Shown here in pieces: positions 1 through 8,941 of a stretch of DNA of 35,024 nt. Every line of letters starts with the position of its first letter. Position 1 is the stretch's first letter. The translations under genes and the position numbers were made by a program. Source of the DNA: Candidatus Cloacimonadota bacterium (GTDB taxonomy: Bacteria > Cloacimonadota > Cloacimonadia > Cloacimonadales > TCS61); assembly GCA_021735645.1 (NCBI GenBank), contig JAIPGP010000034.1, positions 1-35,024 of the forward strand. Direction: 5' to 3'. The notes under the pieces were generated by a model that did not search any database, was not told the DNA's origin, and saw only the letters and a list, made by a program, of their open reading frames with translations.

Positions 1-48
1 ATATTGCTTCTGAAATTCAAAGAAACTTATCGTTTCATAATGTTTCAT
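1..48 (-). CDS. IS1595-family transposase, N-terminal 16 codons (partial)
   Basis: Reading the complement from 48 gives MKHYETISFFEFQKQY and continues off the window. IS1595-family (ISXO2-like) transposases commonly begin with such an F-x-x-F-x-K-x-[FY] segment just before a zinc ribbon and a DDE-type catalytic domain. The start is well supported: GGAGGT lies 6 bp upstream of the ATG. Only the N-terminal tip is visible, so neither catalytic residues nor integrity can be judged. Confidence 0.7.
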   Translation of the reverse strand, partial: MKHYETISFFEFQKQY

Positions 49-112
49 TAATAGACCTCCATTGAATATTTGATAGCAAATTTCCACCGAGTAATCTTAT
101 TGTCAAGTTTTA

Positions 113-134
113 CGGAGACAGCCGGATAGTCATT
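113..134. repeat. Terminal inverted repeat of the left IS1595-type element
   Basis: The 22 bp here match the 22 bp at 34895-34916 (opposite strand) at 18 of 22 positions, including an unbroken 12-base block (AATGACTATCCG read inward). In element orientation this is the transposase-proximal 5' end. The exact tip cannot be set because the flanks are AT-rich. Confidence 0.65.
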
Positions 135-173
135 TTTAATTAACTAAAACAATCCAATACTATCTCACCCAAC

Positions 174-1829
174 TCAGAATCTGGTTTCCAGCCCAAAATG
201 CACAATACCCTCCAGCGGGTTTTTAAAGCCCTGCTCTGCATTAGGCACTGCAAAATCCAAAACGAGCTGACCCACTGGCGTTACGGTGCGTAAACCGCAA
301 CCAATACTGTAAATAGTTTCATTACCATTTTGCAAACTCTCAATATTTCCGACATCGGCGTTGAGAGAAAGCCTTGCCTCTTCACTTAATATATATCTGA
401 ATTCCAGATTCAGCCAGCCTACCCGGAAACCGGCATACTGCTTCTCCAGAAAACCCCTGATGCTATTTGAGCCACCTGCCTCAAATTTGTCAAACTCTGT
501 TATTCCTTTATTCTCAATCAGGTTATAATTCAGCCCGGCACTTACCACCCAGCGCCCCGTTAAAGGAATCAATTTCTGGTAATGCGTCTCTGCTGCCTGC
601 CTGCCGCTTTTAGCTTCGCCAGCCCGGCTCCAGATATAATAATATTTGAGTGACCAGGCATAACCAGTTTGCGGGTTGCGGGGATGGTCCAAACTGGAAA
701 ATCTCCAGAATACTCCCGCTTTATTGAACTGCGTTTCATCAATGAGCACAGGTCTCCGGGAGCCGGGATAGATGTCTTCCCGCTCCAGATAAATACCAGT
801 CTGATTGAATAGATCATACCAGTAAACCTCCAGATCATAGCTTACTTCTATCCAGGTGCTGTCCATTTCTTCACGGTATAATTGAATATCTGCCCCCACT
901 GGATAGTCCCAGCCACTTTCATGGTAATTGAGCTCGATAGCTGTATGCTGCCTCTGTCTATTCTCCCAGAAAAAGCCAGCACTACGGTCTGTTCCCCCGA
1001 GGTTTTGAAAATTCACGTCAATGTAGCCGGTAAATCTGCCTTGGGCATCAACACTGTTGTCATAGCCCACTAACCCTGAGAAAGCTGTCATATTGCCTTC
1101 CGAAATCTCATATAGCAAGGTGCTGGCATCCACCGGCACTATCTGGCAGGATTTGATATAGGGACGGGCAAGCAGATTACTTGCTGCCTGCTGGAGCTGG
1201 AAAGGAGTAGGCGTTTCTATCTCACCCAGGCGGCTTAGCTGCAGAATTGTTTTCTTTTTTGTTACTTTATTTCCCCGCACAATGTTCCGAGTAAAGCGGC
1301 AATAGTCACCTTCACGAATCCTGAGCATTACCACTGCCTGTTCTTCTTCCAGAGCGATGTTTTCTATTTCTATCTGGGCAAAATAAAAGCCTTGCTGATT
1401 GTAATAACCGGTCAGTTCTGTGATGTATTGAGGAAGATCTCGCAGGAAAACAAGGGGCGATTTAAGTTCTCTGCTCAGCTTATCAGTTGTCAGGTAATTA
1501 TTACCGGTAAACAAAATTTCTGACACAAGTATTTCACTGCCTTCATCTATCTGGACTAATACTTTCAGGGTAGATTTTGATAGTACTATTACTTCCGGCA
1601 GCATCACTTTCGCCAGATAATAGCCTTTCTTACTATATAATTCAGCGATTCGCTGCATATCTTCCAGCATGATCTGCTGGTCATATTCCATGCCTGTATA
1701 AGAGATCATCACTGCCTGGATATCAGTGTCACTCAACATCAAATTCCCGCTGAATTCCAGTTCCACTATCTCTATAGCAATAAGACTGCCTGCTATCAAT
1801 AAAATGATTATGATGAGAAATACTTTCAT
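174..1829 (-). CDS. Omp85-superfamily outer-membrane protein, TamA-like (three POTRA domains plus beta-barrel)
   Basis: The protein is 551 aa with an N-terminal signal peptide (hydrophobic residues about 3-18). Three POTRA-like domains follow (about 19-97, 98-175, 176-245), then a C-terminal barrel of about 300 residues. The barrel carries the Omp85 signature GGSNSIRGF near residue 455 and ends in a terminal phenylalanine (LETRF), as outer-membrane barrels do. Three POTRAs and this length match TamA (about 577 aa) better than BamA (five POTRAs, about 800 aa). Family members insert or translocate proteins at the outer membrane; the substrate here is unknown and no TamB-like gene lies nearby. 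The ATG directly abuts the ispG stop codon, so the two genes are probably co-translated. It is the last gene before the IS end at the left edge. Confidence 0.87.
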   Translation of the reverse strand: MKVFLIIIILLIAGSLIAIEIVELEFSGNLMLSDTDIQAVMISYTGMEYDQQIMLEDMQRIAELYSKKGYYLAKVMLPEVIVLSKSTLKVLVQIDEGSEILVSEILFTGNNYLTTDKLSRELKSPLVFLRDLPQYITELTGYYNQQGFYFAQIEIENIALEEEQAVVMLRIREGDYCRFTRNIVRGNKVTKKKTILQLSRLGEIETPTPFQLQQAASNLLARPYIKSCQIVPVDASTLLYEISEGNMTAFSGLVGYDNSVDAQGRFTGYIDVNFQNLGGTDRSAGFFWENRQRQHTAIELNYHESGWDYPVGADIQLYREEMDSTWIEVSYDLEVYWYDLFNQTGIYLEREDIYPGSRRPVLIDETQFNKAGVFWRFSSLDHPRNPQTGYAWSLKYYYIWSRAGEAKSGRQAAETHYQKLIPLTGRWVVSAGLNYNLIENKGITEFDKFEAGGSNSIRGFLEKQYAGFRVGWLNLEFRYILSEEARLSLNADVGNIESLQNGNETIYSIGCGLRTVTPVGQLVLDFAVPNAEQGFKNPLEGIVHFGLETRF

Positions 1830-2888
1830 TTATTCCATATCTGCCCGGATAAGTGCCACCAGTTCAGTTACTAAATCTCTTTCAGCTACTTTTTTCACTA
1901 TCTCACCCCGGCAAAAGAGAAGTCCTTCCCCGATGCCGCCAGCCAGACCAAAATCTGCTTCTTTGGCTTCTCCGGGTCCATTAACTATGCAGCCCATCAC
2001 TGCCACCCGCAGATCATGGTCTTTAAATTCCTCCAGGGCAGCTTCCACTTCTCCGGCAATCTTCACCAGGTCTATTTCCGTTCTGCCACAGGTGGGGCAG
2101 GAAACTATCTCCAGTCCTTTGCGCATTCCCAGAGTCTGCAATATCTGCCTGCCCACCAGCACTTCATCCACCGGATCAGAGGTAAGGCTTACTCTGATAG
2201 TATCGCCTATCCCCTCTTCCAGCAGGATTCCTATCCCGATGGAGCTTTTTATGGTTCCCCGCAATTTGAGACCTGCTTCAGTAACGCCCAGATGCAGCGG
2301 ATAATCCACTCTTTTTGAGAGCAGCCTGTAGCTTTCCTGCATCAGAGGCACAGTAGAAGCTTTCACAGATATTTTCATCTCTTCATAACCTGCCTGCTCC
2401 AGAATATGCACGTGCACTAAAGCACTTTCTACCAAGCCTGCCGCTGTCATGCCATATTTACGCAGAACATCCTTATCCATTGACCCGGTATTCACACCTA
2501 TCCGAATGGGTAATTTACGTTCCCTGGCAGCTGCCACCACTTCTCTCACCCGCGATTCGCTGCCAATATTCCCGGGATTCAGACGCAAGCCATCTACACC
2601 GGCTTCAATTGCTGCCAGTGCCAGCTTATGGTCAAAATGAATGTCTGCTATCAGTGGAATTGAAATTGATCTTATGATCTCCGGCAGTGCATTTGCCGCT
2701 TCCTGATGATTTACCGTAACCCTGATTATCTCACAGCCGGCTATCTGCAACCTTTTTATCTGGTTAATAGTTGCCTGAGCATCTGCGGTTGGTGTATTAG
2801 TCATGGACTGGATAGTAACCGGATTATCTCCGCCCACCCAGACATTGCCAACTTTGATTGCTCTGGTCTTTTTCCTGATAATTGTCAT
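1830..2888 (-). CDS. ispG: 4-hydroxy-3-methylbut-2-enyl diphosphate synthase (IspG/GcpE)
   Basis: This 352-aa protein is a full-length IspG. It reduces methylerythritol cyclodiphosphate to HMBPP, the penultimate step of the non-mevalonate isoprenoid pathway, using a [4Fe-4S] cluster. The N-terminal TIM-barrel part shows the family motif VGNVWVGGDNPVTIQSMTNT. The C-terminal cluster domain has SCPTCGRTEID (Cys about 264 and 267) and GCIVNGPGEAKEAD (Cys about 299). The ATG overlaps the upstream gene's stop by 4 bp (ATGA), and its own stop abuts the next ATG. Isoprenoid synthesis has no obvious link to its repeat-protein and Omp85 neighbours; lipid carrier supply for the envelope is only a guess. 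Confidence 0.97.
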   Translation of the reverse strand: MTIIRKKTRAIKVGNVWVGGDNPVTIQSMTNTPTADAQATINQIKRLQIAGCEIIRVTVNHQEAANALPEIIRSISIPLIADIHFDHKLALAAIEAGVDGLRLNPGNIGSESRVREVVAAARERKLPIRIGVNTGSMDKDVLRKYGMTAAGLVESALVHVHILEQAGYEEMKISVKASTVPLMQESYRLLSKRVDYPLHLGVTEAGLKLRGTIKSSIGIGILLEEGIGDTIRVSLTSDPVDEVLVGRQILQTLGMRKGLEIVSCPTCGRTEIDLVKIAGEVEAALEEFKDHDLRVAVMGCIVNGPGEAKEADFGLAGGIGEGLLFCRGEIVKKVAERDLVTELVALIRADME

Positions 2889-5356
2889 TCCTGTTTATCC
2901 TGATATATTTTGACCATAGTCCTGATAATAAAAGATTCATCATCTGCCATCTGCAAAAACGCTGCTTTACTATCCTCACGATCAAGTGAAAGCAGACTGC
3001 GAGCTGTAACTACTCTTCTTTTTTCGCTATCTGCCTGGCAGTATGCAGTTAATATCTGCACGCTTTCGGCACAATTCAGTTCTCCCAATGATCCCAACAC
3101 GGCATTAGTATATTTATCTTCTTCCAGGAAGGGTTTAAAAAGGTCAATATAGGTGGAATCACCCTTTTCAGCTATTATGCCTATGCAGTGCTTTGCCACC
3201 AGGCTGTCAGGATTTTCCAGTTGCTCAATGGCATAGGGAATCAATTTATCTGTTTTCTTATTAAATTCACTGATCGCCCGGTAGGCTAAGCCGCTTTTTG
3301 TACCAATTTCATTTTCGGCAATATAGGCAGCAGCTTCTTCATCTCTGCTCAGCAGTATCTCACCTGCCCGTTGCACGGTCTGCTGATTGCTGCCCACGCC
3401 CCAGCCGGCTGCCAGTTCCCATATCTCTTTGATTGCTGCCAGACTGTCCACTTCCGCTGCCTGTTCTTCTGCCATCTTTGCCACTTCTTTTTCTTCTACA
3501 ACTAACAAAGTATCCAACCCTATCCCATAATAACCACGGCACCAGAAACTGTCATTGGCACAATTCTCCACCGGGTATTTATCATTTCCACCAGTATCCA
3601 GAAATATGCCTATGCCTCCGGTTCCACGTGCGACTCTGCTGTAGCCATAATTATTAACTTCCTGCCGCTGGTAGCTGTCATCTCCAGATCCATCTAAAAA
3701 TATGGTCACTGAGTTTGTGAGAGCCACACCATTACCGCCTTCCACAGAATAATGATCATTTCCACTGCGATCGATCAAAAAACCCACTGCCCAGTCATGA
3801 GCAGCTCCCTGACCCGGTCCATGCTTGCTGTAATAATGGTCTTCTCCCGCACCGTCATATAAAAATCCCGCTGCCAGATGAATACCGCTGCCCTGCGGGT
3901 AATATACGGAGTCATAATAATCATATCCCTGTTTATCATAGATAATTCCCAGAGCATACCAGTAGGCAACCGCCTGCGAATACACTCCTCCCGTATAATT
4001 ATCATTGCCATCTTCATCATAGATCATACCTATCCCACCTGCCAGGTCAGGACGCATGCCAAAGCCAAAACCCTGAGAAAGCGACCGGTAATCCAAAGGT
4101 GCCAGGGGAACATGCAGATATTTACCACCTGCATAATAATTATCAAAGCCCTCATAATCGATGATAGCTCCAAAACCTAATGTGCTGCCAAAGCCTTCGC
4201 CATATTGCGTTACGCGGTAACTGTCCCTGCCGGCTTCATCAACTAATAGACATATCCCAAAGGTGGCTGCACCGCCACTGTGCAATCCCAGATTATAAGT
4301 ATCATTTCCTGCCACGTCCCATAATTCGGCATATCCCCATATTGCCGATACTGAATAATCTGCTCCGGTATATACGTCATCTCCCTCTGCATCATAAAGG
4401 ATGCCAATTCCGCCTTTTACACTCACCAGCCCTGCTATCTCATCATTATGATAATAATCGTCTCCGGCAAAATCAAGCTGCCAGAAATAGGGCTGACGTG
4501 ACCAATCCGTTTCCAGTCTGCCTAAATAGGTGTCATTACCCTGCGGATCATATATAAAGGCATAATCCTTCTCTACCAGGTCAGATTGTGAACTGCCAAT
4601 CCGCATTAGTCCATAGCGAGATTTATATTCCCGAGCCTGAGAATTAGCCAAAGGACGATTTTCCAGATAATGCTTCATCACTTCAAAGCCGGCCCGATTA
4701 ACTATTGTCGCCTGAAACAGCATTCCCAGATCAATCTTTTCTATCAAGGCTATCAGACTGTCAGACTCAATGCTCTCCGGTTCTGTGATCTCATACTTTT
4801 CGTAATAGGCATTGTATTCCAAAGAATCTTCTGCCTCACTCCATAAACTGGTGCTCAAATATTGCCAAAGCTCCAGATCGCTCTGATTACACTGGCTAAA
4901 CGCCTGCTGACGCAATATCTCACACTCGTCCCACACCATCTCCACATAGCCAAATATTCCTTCCTGACCATTTACTTCGATTAAATAGTAATATTCAAAT
5001 TCTTTCTGCTTTTCCTGAAATAGTTCCTGATAAGCATAATTATCAGATTCCGCCTCCCAGGCAAGCACTGGCATTATATCTGCCAGCAGCTCTACCCGCT
5101 CTTTGCTCTCCATCTTCTCAGCCAGTCTATCGACAAAAACGGGATATTCCAGAGGGTTATTGAGCACCTTCAGCATCTGCGGTATTTTAAATTTTGTGCC
5201 ACTGGACCAGTCTTTCAGAAAGTTCAAAGAATTAAGCTCTAACCCGCTTCTGGTGAGCATGATGTCCAGCATCTCCCGATCCTGATCAGTCAAAGTTTCT
5301 GCTGCTGCGAGGTTAATAAGAAAAATAAATAATAATAAAAATAGTGTTTTTTTCAT
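2885..5356 (-). CDS. Exported protein with about 12 D-x-x-G-x-D-x-Y repeats and a HEAT-like C-terminus, function unknown
   Basis: I do not recognise a named family. From the ATG at 5356 the protein is 823 aa with a classical signal peptide (MKKTLFLLLFIFLINLAAA). An ATG 15 bp further upstream, inside the nitroreductase gene, is possible, but its extra residues (MEFLI) spoil the basic signal start. Residues about 270-590 hold about twelve units of 25-35 residues, each centred on D-x-x-G-[ND]-D-x-Y (for example DPQGNDTY, DAEGDDVY, DEDGNDNY, DGSGDDSY), with glycine-rich linkers. The regular Asp/Gly/Tyr spacing suggests a solenoid or beta-roll that may bind cations; this is inference. Residues about 650-823 are helical, with HEAT-like features and alternating acidic and basic stretches. 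It sits 2 bp after the nitroreductase stop and overlaps ispG by 4 bp. Confidence 0.8.
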   Translation of the reverse strand: MKKTLFLLLFIFLINLAAAETLTDQDREMLDIMLTRSGLELNSLNFLKDWSSGTKFKIPQMLKVLNNPLEYPVFVDRLAEKMESKERVELLADIMPVLAWEAESDNYAYQELFQEKQKEFEYYYLIEVNGQEGIFGYVEMVWDECEILRQQAFSQCNQSDLELWQYLSTSLWSEAEDSLEYNAYYEKYEITEPESIESDSLIALIEKIDLGMLFQATIVNRAGFEVMKHYLENRPLANSQAREYKSRYGLMRIGSSQSDLVEKDYAFIYDPQGNDTYLGRLETDWSRQPYFWQLDFAGDDYYHNDEIAGLVSVKGGIGILYDAEGDDVYTGADYSVSAIWGYAELWDVAGNDTYNLGLHSGGAATFGICLLVDEAGRDSYRVTQYGEGFGSTLGFGAIIDYEGFDNYYAGGKYLHVPLAPLDYRSLSQGFGFGMRPDLAGGIGMIYDEDGNDNYTGGVYSQAVAYWYALGIIYDKQGYDYYDSVYYPQGSGIHLAAGFLYDGAGEDHYYSKHGPGQGAAHDWAVGFLIDRSGNDHYSVEGGNGVALTNSVTIFLDGSGDDSYQRQEVNNYGYSRVARGTGGIGIFLDTGGNDKYPVENCANDSFWCRGYYGIGLDTLLVVEEKEVAKMAEEQAAEVDSLAAIKEIWELAAGWGVGSNQQTVQRAGEILLSRDEEAAAYIAENEIGTKSGLAYRAISEFNKKTDKLIPYAIEQLENPDSLVAKHCIGIIAEKGDSTYIDLFKPFLEEDKYTNAVLGSLGELNCAESVQILTAYCQADSEKRRVVTARSLLSLDREDSKAAFLQMADDESFIIRTMVKIYQDKQE

Positions 5357-5358
5357 AA

Positions 5359-5919
5359 TTAAAAATTCCATTTTTCCTTTGTGATAATTTGTTCTTTTGC
5401 CAGTCTTTTATTGCTTCCGGCAAAGCTCTTCGCTGCAATACTGTATAAACTCTTTTTATCCCTGGGATAGCCAAAAGGACTGATTCCCACCACGCGTATA
5501 TTATCAGGGATTCCCAGATACTTGCGCACGCTGCCTTCATTGAATGCTGCCAGCCAGCAACTGCCTATCCCCAGGCTCCAGGCTGCCAGCATCATCTGCT
5601 GAAATGAGATTGCCGTATCCACCAGATAATAATCCTGACCATTGAGTTTTGTCGAACGCTTTGGCTCAGCACATGCTACTATCACTACCGGTGCTCCGGC
5701 AATAAAGAAATTCACGGTTCCCAAAAGCCCGATATGACGCGCAAAGCTCTTGATATTCGACCTGTCCTGCAGCACTATATAGCGCCAGCACTGCCTGTTT
5801 TGTGCCGAAGGTGCCAGCCTGCCTGCTTCCAGTATGATCTCCAGTTCAGAGTCTTTAATCGGCTCCTCAGAAAAATCCCGTACACTATGCCGTGATAAGA
5901 TTATTTCATGCAATTCCAT
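5359..5919 (-). CDS. Nitroreductase-family FMN oxidoreductase
   Basis: This 186-aa protein is a small member of the nitroreductase fold, a flavoenzyme using NAD(P)H to reduce nitro compounds, quinones or similar acceptors. The N-terminus carries the FMN-phosphate motif SRHSVRDF (about 9-16), followed by APSAQNRQCWRY (about 36-47), both typical. The middle segment has the usual conserved stretch ending in GIGSCWLAAF. The gene is somewhat shorter than NfsA/NfsB-type enzymes and its substrate cannot be told from sequence. It is the first gene of the run leading to the repeat protein, ispG and the Omp85 gene; 71 bp separate it from the gene upstream. Confidence 0.88.
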   Translation of the reverse strand: MELHEIILSRHSVRDFSEEPIKDSELEIILEAGRLAPSAQNRQCWRYIVLQDRSNIKSFARHIGLLGTVNFFIAGAPVVIVACAEPKRSTKLNGQDYYLVDTAISFQQMMLAAWSLGIGSCWLAAFNEGSVRKYLGIPDNIRVVGISPFGYPRDKKSLYSIAAKSFAGSNKRLAKEQIITKEKWNF

Positions 5920-5990
5920 AATTACTCCATTAATAAGTCAAATACTCGAGAATCCAGCCAAAGGTCAATTCAAAATTCAAAATTGAATTT

Positions 5991-7859
5991 CTACCACTTC
6001 ACATCGCCAGGCTTGATAGCCCGTAAGCTGTCCTGGCCGATTTGCTCCTCCTGCCAGTAGCGGAAAAATATCTTAGCTTCGCCCTTATTACTGAAATCAA
6101 CAAATAATAAAAGATAGCCCTGGTCAGAATAGGTAGTTGAATAATAGTCCTGATGCATCTGAATAGCATATATGGGCAGCGTGCTACTGCGTTTGATCAA
6201 TTCTGCATCACGAAACTGGATATTGATATATTTATTATTGGCAAACACGTCGTACTTTAAATGGGATATGTATTCCTCTTTGGTATATTCAGTCATAACC
6301 ACTTTATGTTCCAGTTTATTGTTCAATTCCCGCTGCAGGTTTTCCGGCACTTTCTCTGTCCGCTTCACATAGCCGGCAAATATCTTGGCACTGTCAGCAA
6401 AAACATCAGCAATCAGATCAGCTTCCTGGGTATTGAAGATCGTCTTATAATACTCCATGAAGTTAATCCCCAGGAGGCGTTCCTGCAAGTCTTTTGATTT
6501 CTCGTTGCGTTCAATTGCATCATCAATATAGCTATCTTCCAAAGCAAAATTCACCCAACTGATCCTGCCGTCTTCATAGATAAAACAAAGCTTCTCCACT
6601 ACTACTTTCTTATTCACGTCATTCAGTTTATATACAACAGGGACTGATCGCACCTGCACCTGATTCTCCAGATTCAAATACTGGATGGTGAAATCCTCTT
6701 CATATATACTGATCTCACCATATTCCGTGAGTTTGCGGAACTGCTCATAACCGCCTTTGGTAAAATATTCCCGCACATCATCATACTTATCTTTCCGCAA
6801 ACTTTCTATCACTTCGTCCATGATATTTTTCAGACTCTTCTTTTCTCCTCTTGCCAGTTTAGATTCTGCCCGGAATTCTTTTGCTTCTTCATATTTTATC
6901 TTTGCCGGTTTTGCTCTCTCTTTTCCGGGTAGCTCAATCATTTTCTGGTTCGTGTAATCCGCTGTATAAATAAAACCGTTCAAAGCTTTCAGCTCAGGGT
7001 CCATTAGTTTGTTCTGCCTGTTTGCCCCTTTTCCGTAATCAATTTTTACCTGAATCTCCTCGGCTGCCTCACAAAAAGAACACACCAGGTCAATCCTGCC
7101 CATTCCGTCCAGAATATTACCTTCTATCTGGTCATTTCCGTCAAAATAGCAATAGCGCAGATTACTGATCGTGGCTCCTTTATAATATGCCTGCACATTT
7201 ATCCGCTTATAATTGCCTAAAACCCTCATATTACCAGATTCAAATGTGATCCCGGCTAAAGTCTCCCTAATCTCCTGATCAAGCTGCATCTTCAGATTCT
7301 TCGCTTTATTTTCAATACAAACTTTTATCGTATCCTGCCCCGGATGACTGGTGATCAATAAAAGTCCGCTGTAAAAATCCAGTAATGCCCGATTAATATT
7401 TAAATCCTCCCGATTATGCCTGCCTCTAAACAAAAACTCCTCTGCTCGCTGCTTCCTGCTGGCAAACAACTTGTCCTTTTCACTACGTTTTATAAATTTA
7501 TAAACAATATAATTCTTATTCTTTTTAGTAGGTGGTATAAATATTCTCCCTGTCTCCTTCAAAAAAGAACCAGAGTAAGTATTAACGATCCGAGCCGCAT
7601 ATTCATTCAATTCCACTTTCTCTTTTCCAGCAGTATTAGTCTTATTGATCTCCTCCCACTGACTCCTGAAACGGCTCTCCACCACCACCGATATCTGCTC
7701 ACTAAGATTTGTCAGAGCCGTCTGCTCAGCTACTTCATAATCCTCAGCTTCTCCCCGACCCCAGATATATTCATCACTACTCATTAATTCGCTTTCATCT
7801 ATCGCCAGTAAACTGCTGACTACCATTAGAATTATCAAAACTAATATTGTTTTCCTCAT
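5991..7859 (-). CDS. Exported LPP20-like domain protein, function unknown
   Basis: The 622-aa protein has a cleavable signal peptide (MRKTILVLIILMVVSSLLA) without a lipobox cysteine, so it is probably periplasmic and soluble rather than a lipoprotein. Residues about 30-110 resemble the LPP20 domain: GRGEAEDYEVAEQTALTNL then EQISVVVES, the pattern of an alanine-rich helix packed on a sheet. The middle (about 130-330) shows no motif I know. The C-terminal half (about 340-615) has two stretches that look like NTF2-type alpha+beta folds, which is a weak impression. The ribosome binding site (GGAG) sits right behind the stop codon of the upstream nuclease gene. A second, truncated copy of the first 80 codons lies at 8942-9184. 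Confidence 0.72.
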   Translation of the reverse strand: MRKTILVLIILMVVSSLLAIDESELMSSDEYIWGRGEAEDYEVAEQTALTNLSEQISVVVESRFRSQWEEINKTNTAGKEKVELNEYAARIVNTYSGSFLKETGRIFIPPTKKNKNYIVYKFIKRSEKDKLFASRKQRAEEFLFRGRHNREDLNINRALLDFYSGLLLITSHPGQDTIKVCIENKAKNLKMQLDQEIRETLAGITFESGNMRVLGNYKRINVQAYYKGATISNLRYCYFDGNDQIEGNILDGMGRIDLVCSFCEAAEEIQVKIDYGKGANRQNKLMDPELKALNGFIYTADYTNQKMIELPGKERAKPAKIKYEEAKEFRAESKLARGEKKSLKNIMDEVIESLRKDKYDDVREYFTKGGYEQFRKLTEYGEISIYEEDFTIQYLNLENQVQVRSVPVVYKLNDVNKKVVVEKLCFIYEDGRISWVNFALEDSYIDDAIERNEKSKDLQERLLGINFMEYYKTIFNTQEADLIADVFADSAKIFAGYVKRTEKVPENLQRELNNKLEHKVVMTEYTKEEYISHLKYDVFANNKYINIQFRDAELIKRSSTLPIYAIQMHQDYYSTTYSDQGYLLLFVDFSNKGEAKIFFRYWQEEQIGQDSLRAIKPGDVKW

Positions 7860-7872
7860 GAAATATTCACTC

Positions 7873-8913
7873 CTAAATATTACTATTTTCTTTTTTTTTC
7901 ATTAACTCATTTTCTAATTCTTCGATTGAAGGAAGTTTTGTCTTGATATTATCAGGAATTGCGTCAGTCAATTTATATTCGCTTATACCGATTGGCTTAT
8001 TTATATCCCTAAGTGCATACTCAGCTACAATTCTATCCTTCTGCTTGCAAAGTAAAATCCCTATTGTTTGATTATCTTCCGGATTTCTAAACTGACTATC
8101 AACTGCTGATAAATAAAAATTCATTTTCCCAGCATATTCTGGCTTGAATTTTCCAGCTTTTAACTCTATCACTATGAAACATCTCAGCTCCAAATGATAA
8201 AACAACAAGTCAATGAAATAATCAGTTTCACTTATTTCGATTTTATATTGACTGCCAAGAAAAGCGAATCCCTTACCTAATTCTAATAAAAATTTTGTAA
8301 TGTTTTTTATAAGCTCATCTTCAATTGCTTTTTCTAAAGCATCATCTTGAAGTTTTAGAAAATCAAAATTATAAGGATCCTTTAATGTTTGAGAAACCAG
8401 TTTTGATCGGTCTTCCGGTAAAGTATTAGCAAAATTATTGATTGATTTTCCCATCTTACCAAATAGATTATTTTTCATTTGAATTTCTAATGTATCACGG
8501 TTCCATCCTTTCTTAATTACTTCATTACAATAGAATTCTGCTTCCTCAATATTCTTTACCTTTGATATTATTAACCGGTTATGACCCCAGGGTATTTGTG
8601 CCACAGCCTGTGGCACAAATTGATACTTCTGAGAATAAAATAAAAACCATTGCCTTATTGCATATAAGTTTCTACGTGAAAAACCCTTAATTTCTGGAAA
8701 TTCACTGCGTAAGTCAACTGCTACATGCTCAATAAAGCTATTACCCCAATCCGATAGCTTCTGCTTTTCATAGAGTTCCTTCCCTAACTCCCAGTAAAGC
8801 TCAAGAAGCTGAGTATTGATGGTCAATGCAACCCTTTGCCTTACTAAATGGATTTTCGATTTTAACTCTGATATCCAGGTGAAATATTCACTTTTATTAA
8901 AAGTATCACTCAT
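7873..8913 (-). CDS. YhcG-type PDDEXK nuclease-domain protein (DUF1016)
   Basis: This 346-aa protein matches the YhcG family. An N-terminal helical DUF1016_N region (about 1-150) includes GFSRRNLYAIRQWF and IPWGHNRLI, both hallmarks of the family. A C-terminal PDDEXK nuclease-like domain has FIDLLFYH (acidic residue about 213) and the catalytic-type FIVIELKAGKFKPEYAGK (E-x-K near residue 230). Family members are often linked to restriction or defence loci and mobile DNA, but their biochemical role is poorly defined. Here the gene stands alone between a truncated and a complete LPP20-like gene, and its stop overlaps the leader of the latter. The shine-dalgarno-like GGAG is 13 bp from the ATG, rather far. 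The setting suggests an acquired gene. Confidence 0.88.
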   Translation of the reverse strand: MSDTFNKSEYFTWISELKSKIHLVRQRVALTINTQLLELYWELGKELYEKQKLSDWGNSFIEHVAVDLRSEFPEIKGFSRRNLYAIRQWFLFYSQKYQFVPQAVAQIPWGHNRLIISKVKNIEEAEFYCNEVIKKGWNRDTLEIQMKNNLFGKMGKSINNFANTLPEDRSKLVSQTLKDPYNFDFLKLQDDALEKAIEDELIKNITKFLLELGKGFAFLGSQYKIEISETDYFIDLLFYHLELRCFIVIELKAGKFKPEYAGKMNFYLSAVDSQFRNPEDNQTIGILLCKQKDRIVAEYALRDINKPIGISEYKLTDAIPDNIKTKLPSIEELENELMKKKENSNI

Positions 8914-8941
8914 ACTAAATATTTATCTCCTTTTGTTTTTA

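Larger units (their letters stand above)
1..134 (-). mobile_element. IS1595-family insertion sequence, 5' end only (runs off the left edge)
   Basis: The left edge holds the 5' end of an insertion sequence read on the minus strand: an outer terminal repeat (113-134), a short leader with a strong ribosome binding site (complement of 55-60, GGAGGT), and the first 16 codons of the transposase. The same terminal repeat and the transposase C-terminus occur at the right edge of the window, also on the minus strand. Family assignment rests on the N-terminal residues here and the C-terminal residues at the other end, both typical of ISXO2-like/IS1595 transposases. The element ends about 40 bp past the stop of the Omp85 gene. 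Confidence 0.75.

Noticed and set aside
3580-4550. RTX calcium-binding toxin repeats in the D-x-x-G-x-D-x-Y protein
   Set aside because: The units are 25-35 residues long with a single G-x-D-x-Y each, not tandem nonapeptides GGxGxDxUx; no type I secretion signal or transporter gene is seen.
3878-4557. Open frames of 100 and 125 codons on the plus strand opposite the repeat protein
   Set aside because: They are low-complexity shadows (His/Ile/Pro-rich) of the D-x-x-G-x-D-x-Y coding repeats, without ribosome binding sites, and the minus-strand frame is clearly the real gene.
5974-5989. AATTCAA-AA-TTGAATT stem after the LPP20-like gene as a terminator
   Set aside because: The stem is almost entirely A/T with a 2-nt loop and no distinct T-run; too weak to call.
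5991-7859. Lipoprotein call for the LPP20-like protein
   Set aside because: The signal peptide ends in SSLLAIDESE with no cysteine, so there is no lipobox.
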